Positions 4,278-8,034 of a DNA stretch of 8,034 bases are shown one piece after another. The notes beneath the pieces were generated by a model. The model was given only the letters and a program-made list of their open reading frames with translations. It was not told the origin of the DNA and ran no database searches. Position numbers and translations under genes: made by a program. Within the stretch, counting starts at the first letter, position 1; every line of letters starts with the position of its first letter. This stretch comes from Promethearchaeota archaeon. Lineage in GTDB: Archaea; Asgardarchaeota; Lokiarchaeia; Sigynarchaeales; SOKP01. The stretch spans positions 1 through 8,034 of the forward strand of contig WJKD01000102.1 of the NCBI GenBank assembly GCA_014729315.1, read 5' to 3'.

Positions 4278-5448
4278 GGCGTCTAAAAAGAAATTTCACA
4301 TTAAGGCATTGTTTGTTCTCGCCTTAATGCTTATGCTGACCATCTTAACATCCAACATGTTTGGATTCGAGCAGGAGAATGTCGGTGAAACAACGAATCT
4401 TGAGGAAGAGGGGGAAAAAAAATCTGAGACGCCTGCGAAACCTCGTATTGAGTCAAAAAATACCCTGGAAGCAGTCCTGAAGTCGAATGATTTTACATGG
4501 TGGCTTCCCGAGACCGAAGATGAGCTGATCCTACCTGACAAGGTTTACACTTTTTACGCTCCAACGCACGAACTTACATTTAATAGCATCTATCTGCGGG
4601 AAAATTATAATTACTACTTTGAGTTTATCTTGGTGACTCCTCACAACATCTCATCCCTTCAGATCGAGCTATGGGACGATGAGAACCGCTACTACTACAT
4701 CTTCGCCGATTCGCTCACTGTCGATTACGACCAAAACGAGGCTTTTAAAGTACCATTCGGAACTGCTAGAGACGGTGGCTACAAGATCAAATTTACCTCA
4801 TACTCCGACACCAACTTCAACCTGTTGTTTAGGTTGACCGAAGGGTGTGAAGTTATGAAAGATATCGTGGATCGACCCGAAGATATCATTCACCTTCGCT
4901 GTGACCCGTTTCCTCCTGCTTATATCTCGAGATGCGTTGAGCTCAAGTCTGATTGGCGCTACGACTTTTACATGAAAAAGGTTTCTGCGACCGCCGAGGG
5001 TTTAAATCCGATTGTCGTACTGGATTATACTGTAATCGATCTAGAAGGACCTGATGGCGGCGAGGTGGAGTATCCCATTTATCAAGGCGAGATCATCGCA
5101 AGCATCGACGATGTAAAGCATTTCTCTTTCGGCACCTCGACTGGTGGTCTTTACAAATTTCAGATCACGGTCCAATCTTTCGTGGAAAATGTAAACATCG
5201 CTCAAGCGGTGGTCAAAAAGCACGAACTGACCGATCAGGTGGTCGTCAACGAGACAAAGAAAGAGGAATCAGAATCGAGTTCCGAATCGAGCGGTTTTTC
5301 GTTCGAAGAAATATTAAAAGATTCAACGGCAAAAATGCCCACAAGCGCTTCCGTATTTACTTTACTCGGAATGAGCGCCTTATTTGGCGTAGTATTAACG
5401 GTCTTTTATATCCATCGCAAACGAGGCAGTGTGAAGCTTAAATTATAA
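4216..5448 (+). CDS. Secreted, C-terminally anchored two-domain surface protein
   Basis: Up to 410 residues, not a recognised family. From the GTG at 4216 there is a basic segment (KKKFHIK), a hydrophobic signal segment (about 31-46, ALFVLALMLMLTILTS), an acidic low-complexity linker, two related beta-rich domains (about 105-215 and 235-335), a Ser/Glu-rich stalk (ESESSSESSG) and a C-terminal helix (about 380-398) followed by HRKR, typical of a type I membrane protein. Both domains end in the same pattern: FGTARDGGYKIKF and FGTSTGGLYKFQI, suggesting an internal duplication of a beta-sandwich, perhaps for binding outside the cell. The true start is uncertain: GTG 4216 overlaps the upstream gene by 62 nt and lacks a good SD, while a strong SD at 4256-4262 faces an ACG at 4270 that would give a conventional signal peptide. 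I list the conventional-codon extent. Confidence 0.75.
   Translation: MSRFKSLSTNLLTWRCTATNKASKKKFHIKALFVLALMLMLTILTSNMFGFEQENVGETTNLEEEGEKKSETPAKPRIESKNTLEAVLKSNDFTWWLPETEDELILPDKVYTFYAPTHELTFNSIYLRENYNYYFEFILVTPHNISSLQIELWDDENRYYYIFADSLTVDYDQNEAFKVPFGTARDGGYKIKFTSYSDTNFNLLFRLTEGCEVMKDIVDRPEDIIHLRCDPFPPAYISRCVELKSDWRYDFYMKKVSATAEGLNPIVVLDYTVIDLEGPDGGEVEYPIYQGEIIASIDDVKHFSFGTSTGGLYKFQITVQSFVENVNIAQAVVKKHELTDQVVVNETKKEESESSSESSGFSFEEILKDSTAKMPTSASVFTLLGMSALFGVVLTVFYIHRKRGSVKLKL
4256..4262 (+). promoter_or_regulatory. Strong Shine-Dalgarno GGAGGTG with no normal start codon at its spacing
   Basis: GGAGGTG is a full-strength anti-SD complement lying inside the end of the zinc-ribbon gene. Seven nucleotides later, in the frame of the secreted protein, is ACG (4270-4272), which overlaps the upstream stop region (TAA at 4275-4277). 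No ATG, GTG or TTG in frame is within normal reach; the nearest downstream is TTG at 4309. Confidence 0.55.
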
Positions 5449-5450
5449 TT

Positions 5451-5487
5451 CTTTTTCTTTCCTTTTTTCAAAAAAAAGAAAAAATCC
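5451..5487. terminator. Bidirectional-looking terminator after the secreted-protein gene
   Basis: T-rich sequence begins two bases after the TAA and turns into an A-rich mirror: TTTTTTC and GAAAAAA can pair across a short A loop. It suits termination of the plus-strand transcript and could stop minus-strand read-through. Confidence 0.55.
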
Positions 5488-5719
5488 GCATCATTAAATT
5501 AATTTATTAAATTTCCAAATAATCCTTTGTCATTGGAAAATACTACTGAAGTCTATAGCCGAGTTGAATTTGCTTGAATGCTTATTCTTAGACAAAACTA
5601 GGATTTCGGTCCTTCCAAGGTCCTTGAATATCCTGAAATCAATTGAAATGACTTACTCATGGTAAAATCGTATCCTCCTCTCCAAGAGCAATTGATGAGT
5701 TAAGAAAAAGGGGAATAAA

Positions 5720-5741
5720 AGTAATCGCGATAACGATTATC
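5720..5741. repeat. Palindromic, operator-like sequence
   Basis: TAATCG and CGATTA arms flank CGATAA, and the overlapping GATAACGATTATC is itself an inverted repeat with a 3-nt centre. It shares AATCGCGAT with the palindrome upstream of the zinc-ribbon gene. It is not next to a recognised promoter. Confidence 0.35.
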
Positions 5742-5826
5742 CTTAATAGATTTAAACTCCAATTCCTCAAAAGAGTAGTTTTATATCGGGTTTATTCCTA
5801 AATTTTTCCCAAAAAAGAAACAAATT

Positions 5827-5881
5827 CCAAATTTCGTAATGAAAAATTAAAATAAATAAAAAGATAAGAACAAAAAAGTTT
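5827..5881 (-). terminator. T-rich terminator region after radA
   Basis: Read on the minus strand, the sequence after the radA stop at 5906 runs through repeated T-tracts (CTTTTTTGTTC, CTTTTTATTTATTTT, TTTTTC) spread over about 50 nt, a typical dispersed archaeal termination zone. Confidence 0.5.
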
Positions 5882-5905
5882 TTAGTTAGTTTTTGGGCGA
5901 TCAGA

Positions 5906-7147
5906 TCAAACTAATTGTTTTGCGGATTTTTGAAAATCCCTGATCGAATTTTTGGACGCACCGCTCACTTTTTTTGAGAGTTCATCAGGATTTGCATCTA
6001 ACAAGTCCTTTATGTTTTTAATCCCCGCATCTTTGAGGTTTTTGGCGGTACCTTCCCCAATGCCTTTCACATCGGTTAGATCGAACTCGTCTTGCGTTTC
6101 CGATTCCTCGATGTCTTCTCTGTCTGTCTCGGTGGATTCCTCTTCGTATAAAGTTTCGACTTCAAAATCCAATACGGGAGCATCCCCATCGGGTAGTTCG
6201 ATCTCTTCTGTGTCGGCGATTCCCAGTGGCGTGATAAAAAATTCGGCTTCTTCGGGAGGAAGATCGGCAGCGTCCACGATGATCGCCTTTCTTTTTAGCG
6301 AGCTGTTTGCGGAAAAGCCCTTGGTTTTAAATTGGACGCGGAAGTGACACCCGTGGGCGACTATGTTGCCGCCGATGGCGTCGTTCGCTGAAAACATTCC
6401 CTTCATGACGGTTGCGACTTGGTTGGTGAGCAAGACGGCGCAATTATAGGTCTCGGCGATCCTCGAAAGAGCGTGAATCATGCTATTTAATACTCCTTGC
6501 CTCGCAGCGAGCTTGCCGATGCCCACATATTCCGCGCGCATGAGGGCCATCAAGCTGTCGATGACAATTAGTTTAACATTGCGCGTTTTACATAGCGATT
6601 CGGCTTTTTGGATCATCTGAATTTGGTGGTCTGACGAATAAATCCGAGCTTGAAATATCTTGGAAAGGACATCGTTCGAGTCGAGTTGAAATCTCTTGGC
6701 AATCCGTTTAATCTTTTCCTTAGAAAAGGTGTTTTCGGTGTCCACATAAGCGACGGCACCGCTTAATCCTCCCCGTTCCTTTGGAAGCTGAACGGTAACT
6801 GCTATCGTGTGCGCTAAATTGGTCTTACCTGACTTGAAGGCGCCGAACACTTCGGTTAGCTTGCCGGTTTGAAAGCCTCCACCTAAAATACGGTCGAGTT
6901 CGGACGATCCTGTGGTAAAATATTCCACATTCTCGTCGATATCGACAGCTTTTACGAAGTCGGTCATCCCTAAGGCGTTGCGAGCGTTCCAGATGAGTTT
7001 CTGAGCAGTCTTATCGCCTAAACCTCTGATATCCGCAACGACGCCCGAAGGCGACATCGCGAGCGCTTCAGCAGAGCTGATCCCGTGCTCCTGCAAAAGT
7101 TTAATCTGTCGCGAGTTAATTCCTTTAATCTGGTCTAAATCTGCCAT
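5906..7147 (-). CDS. radA: RadA recombinase with an extra C-terminal HhH domain
   Basis: RadA is the archaeal Rad51/RecA: it forms filaments on single-stranded DNA and drives ATP-dependent strand exchange. Residues 4-59 are the usual N-terminal helix-hairpin-helix domain (LDQIKGINSRQIKLLQEHGI). The polymerisation motif FVKA is at 64-67, Walker A GAFKSGKT at 102-109, the catalytic Glu138 in DTENTF, Walker B LIVID at 193-197, TNQV at 241-244 and the L2 loop at about 245-265. The core ends near residue 311 (FFITPLGIAD), where normal RadA (about 320-350) stops. Here an acidic linker (312-356) follows, then a second domain (357-413) starting LTDVKGIGEGTAKNLKDAGI that resembles residues 4-59 and ends at the stop codon. 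All core motifs are present, so it should be active; the added domain may bind DNA. It is transcribed alone. Confidence 0.95.
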   Translation of the reverse strand: MADLDQIKGINSRQIKLLQEHGISSAEALAMSPSGVVADIRGLGDKTAQKLIWNARNALGMTDFVKAVDIDENVEYFTTGSSELDRILGGGFQTGKLTEVFGAFKSGKTNLAHTIAVTVQLPKERGGLSGAVAYVDTENTFSKEKIKRIAKRFQLDSNDVLSKIFQARIYSSDHQIQMIQKAESLCKTRNVKLIVIDSLMALMRAEYVGIGKLAARQGVLNSMIHALSRIAETYNCAVLLTNQVATVMKGMFSANDAIGGNIVAHGCHFRVQFKTKGFSANSSLKRKAIIVDAADLPPEEAEFFITPLGIADTEEIELPDGDAPVLDFEVETLYEEESTETDREDIEESETQDEFDLTDVKGIGEGTAKNLKDAGIKNIKDLLDANPDELSKKVSGASKNSIRDFQKSAKQLV

Positions 7148-7173
7148 ACTCTTTTATAGGTAATTTTGTAATT

Positions 7174-7187
7174 TTTTTTTATTAAAT
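7174..7187 (-). promoter_or_regulatory. Putative TATA promoter of radA
   Basis: Minus-strand TTTAATAAAAAAAA is centred about 33 nt upstream of the radA ATG. A second candidate, CCTATAAAAG at 7151-7160, lies too close to the ATG to serve it unless the start is internal. Confidence 0.4.
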
Positions 7188-7244
7188 TCAATTTACAACT
7201 TAGGATTTGTGATTGAATTGTATTGAACCCAAATATGGTTCAGC

Positions 7245-7459
7245 CTATTTAAAGAAAAAATGGAATTGCGGGAAAAAACGCCCATTTGTTAAGCGAGAAG
7301 AAAGATATGGTAAGGATGGATCGCTTCCCGAAATAATGGGCAGAGAAGGAGAAACAAAGGCACAACTTAGGAAGGGGATATATTATTGTAGTTTATATAT
7401 CTGGGAGCGATCTTCCCTACCTATATTATTAATATTTTTATCACTATTTAAAGAAAAAA
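7245..7459. repeat. Segment bounded by a 16-nt direct repeat
   Basis: CTATTTAAAGAAAAAA occurs exactly at 7245-7260 and 7444-7459, 199 nt apart. The segment between them carries the inverted repeat at 7309-7421. Direct repeats flanking an inverted repeat recall a small insertion, but A-rich sequence makes chance or slippage possible. Confidence 0.45.
7309..7421. repeat. Imperfect inverted repeat with nested hairpin
   Basis: The left arm 7309-7329 pairs with the right arm 7403-7421 at 17 positions with two mismatches and two single-base gaps. Inside, GATATAT (7377-7383) and ATATATC (7395-7401) form a perfect 7-bp stem with an 11-nt loop. The transcript could fold into a structured RNA, or the arms could be the ends of a small mobile or decayed element. 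Confidence 0.45.
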
Positions 7460-7515
7460 ATGCATCGGTAAGAAAACTATCTGGTATTCCACTAAAAAAA
7501 ACGCAAAAACCGATT

Positions 7516-7676
7516 AGAAAAACGGCAACAGCAAGGCTTATTTTTGGACTAGACGGGAAAAAAAAGCAAGTCCCAAGGGTTTCAAGGAGGGATATATTTC
7601 AATTATGAATGAAGGTGATCAATTGTTCTCGCAAAATTATATGAGTCATTGCATACTAAGTAAACCGTATAAATAA
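7516..7676 (+). pseudogene. Remnant of the topoisomerase-type zinc-ribbon gene
   Basis: Positions 7516-7550 match 4144-4178 at 33 of 35 bases. In the homologous frame it reads KNGNSKAYFWT as in the intact protein, and the two differing bases are silent. The Glu codon GAG before it is TAG here (7515-7517), so the copy is interrupted. After FWT the similarity fades (TRRE versus TERP) and the frame runs on to a TAA at 7674-7676, through an in-frame ATG at 7605 that has AAGGAGGG 13 nt upstream. The rest of the parent gene, including its Cys pairs, is not seen. It is best read as a decayed duplicate; a short recombinant peptide gene is less likely. Confidence 0.55.
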
Positions 7677-7698
7677 ATCAAAATAAAAAAAGAATAAG
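7675..7698 (-). terminator. T-rich terminator after the zinc-finger gene
   Basis: Read on the minus strand, sequence just past the TAA at 7705-7707 runs through TTCTTTTTTTATTTTGATTT, a typical archaeal termination tract. Confidence 0.5.
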
Positions 7699-7704
7699 AT
7701 AAAT

Positions 7705-8034
7705 TTAGTAAGCCATAGTTGAGAGCGTATTCAAGTAGTCTTGGACGGAAACGCCGTGGAGGAGCGCTTTGTGAAGAAGCTTCGCGTTTAAATCATGAAG
7801 CACGAATCCTTTTTTACTTGGCTCGGTTTCTATAAGGATGGTTTTTAATATTTCAGCTTCGGAAAAATGCTGATCCTTGAGTTGTCCGAAGTAGCCTCCG
7901 TAGGCTAAGAATAAGTGTAGCATCAGTTCAATGTCGTCTTTCGAATATTTTAGCAAGCATCGATGGCACACCACGCCGAATGTGGTCCTTGACTGGTGAG
8001 ACGGTTCGCCGGAGGTGATTGCCGAGCTGCAAAT
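7705..8034 (-). CDS. Zinc-finger-containing helical protein (5' end outside window)
   Basis: The frame is open to the window edge, so the GTG at 7974 is probably not the start: 20 more in-frame codons (ICSSAITSGEPSHQSRTTFG) precede it without a stop. Together the visible part has Cys2, His13, Cys23 and Cys26, in an arrangement (a Cys, then ITSGEPSH, then TTFGVVCHRCLL) that resembles half of a treble-clef or LIM-like finger, with one more Cys expected just outside the window. The following 80 residues look alpha-helical, with DDIELMLHLFLAYGGYFGQ, EAEILKTILIE and DLNAKLLHKALLHGVSVQDY. The function is unknown; a nucleic-acid or protein-binding role is only suggested by the finger. It is followed by a T-rich terminator. 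Confidence 0.65.
   Translation of the reverse strand: MCSSAITSGEPSHQSRTTFGVVCHRCLLKYSKDDIELMLHLFLAYGGYFGQLKDQHFSEAEILKTILIETEPSKKGFVLHDLNAKLLHKALLHGVSVQDYLNTLSTMAY

Larger units (their letters stand above)
5449..5905. other. Convergent intergenic region, 457 nt
   Basis: This lies between the 3' ends of the secreted-protein gene and radA, so no promoter is required here, yet it is long. It holds T-rich terminators at both ends, a palindromic stretch at 5720-5741, a paired motif (GATTTC, two GGTCCTT copies, GAAATC, about 5602-5640) that could form a hairpin, and a minus-strand 20-codon frame with an upstream purine-rich SD-like sequence. No established gene or RNA family was recognised. Confidence 0.5.
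7148..7704. other. Repeat-rich intergenic region with gene remnant, 557 nt
   Basis: This lies upstream of radA and downstream of the zinc-finger gene. It contains a 16-nt direct repeat (7245-7260, 7444-7459), an imperfect inverted repeat (7309-7329 with 7403-7421), a nested 7-bp hairpin and a 35-nt piece of the zinc-ribbon gene at 7516-7550. A 131-codon plus-strand frame from a TTG at 7213 crosses it, but it has no SD, its sequence is low-complexity, and the homologous piece is in a different frame. Confidence 0.55.

Noticed and set aside
5669..5678. Inverted match to GAGGATACGA at 3031-3040
   Set aside because: A 10-base match is expected by chance many times in 8 kb, and the flanks do not align.
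5691..5760. C/D box small RNA suggested by TTGATGAG
   Set aside because: The C box is imperfect and no CTGA D box follows at a suitable distance.
5952..6347. Plus-strand Ser-rich open frame opposite radA
   Set aside because: It is the complement of the acidic linker and C-terminal HhH coding sequence of radA; the Ser runs mirror GAA/GAT codons.
7213..7608. 131-codon plus-strand open frame with a TTG start
   Set aside because: It has no Shine-Dalgarno site, biased low-complexity residues, and runs in a different frame from the zinc-ribbon remnant it crosses.

Overview
This AT-rich window almost certainly comes from an archaeon. It encodes an archaeal RPA-type single-strand binding protein, a FEN-1/XPG nuclease and a RadA recombinase. 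TATA-like boxes sit about 25-30 nt upstream of several start codons, which implies leaderless or nearly leaderless transcripts, while other genes have Shine-Dalgarno sites. The lineage cannot be fixed from the sequence. An Asgard-like group is plausible given the wide gene spacing and the secreted proteins with a C-terminal anchor, but that is a guess. No tRNA, rRNA, CRISPR array or transposase was found.

Layout. From 1 to about 2744 the genes lie on the minus strand, each with its own promoter: an RPA homologue that runs off the left edge, a basic protein that resembles the two-cyclin-repeat core of TFB, a divergent FEN-1, and a 73-residue zinc-ribbon protein. From 3094 to 5448 come a small membrane protein (+), a second small membrane protein (-), and a plus-strand pair made of a stand-alone topoisomerase-IA-type zinc-ribbon protein overlapping a secreted, C-terminally anchored two-domain protein. 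A 457-nt convergent gap follows, then radA (5906-7147, -). A 557-nt interval then holds repeats and a decayed piece of the zinc-ribbon gene. A zinc-finger protein (-) runs off the right edge.

How the genes fit together. RPA, FEN-1 and RadA act in replication and recombinational repair (strand protection, flap processing, strand exchange), and the zinc-ribbon and TFB-like proteins suggest DNA or transcription functions. The membrane and secreted proteins have no evident link to this theme. The genes are mostly separate transcription units, so a single dedicated system is not demonstrated.

The most unusual points are: a FEN-1 with a Ser in place of a conserved catalytic Glu and a Gln in place of the gateway Arg; a RadA with a second helix-hairpin-helix domain at its C-terminus; a near-perfect Shine-Dalgarno site placed ahead of an ACG rather than a normal start codon; a TFB-like core without its zinc ribbon; and a 35-nt near-identical duplicate of the zinc-ribbon gene whose only two differences are synonymous.
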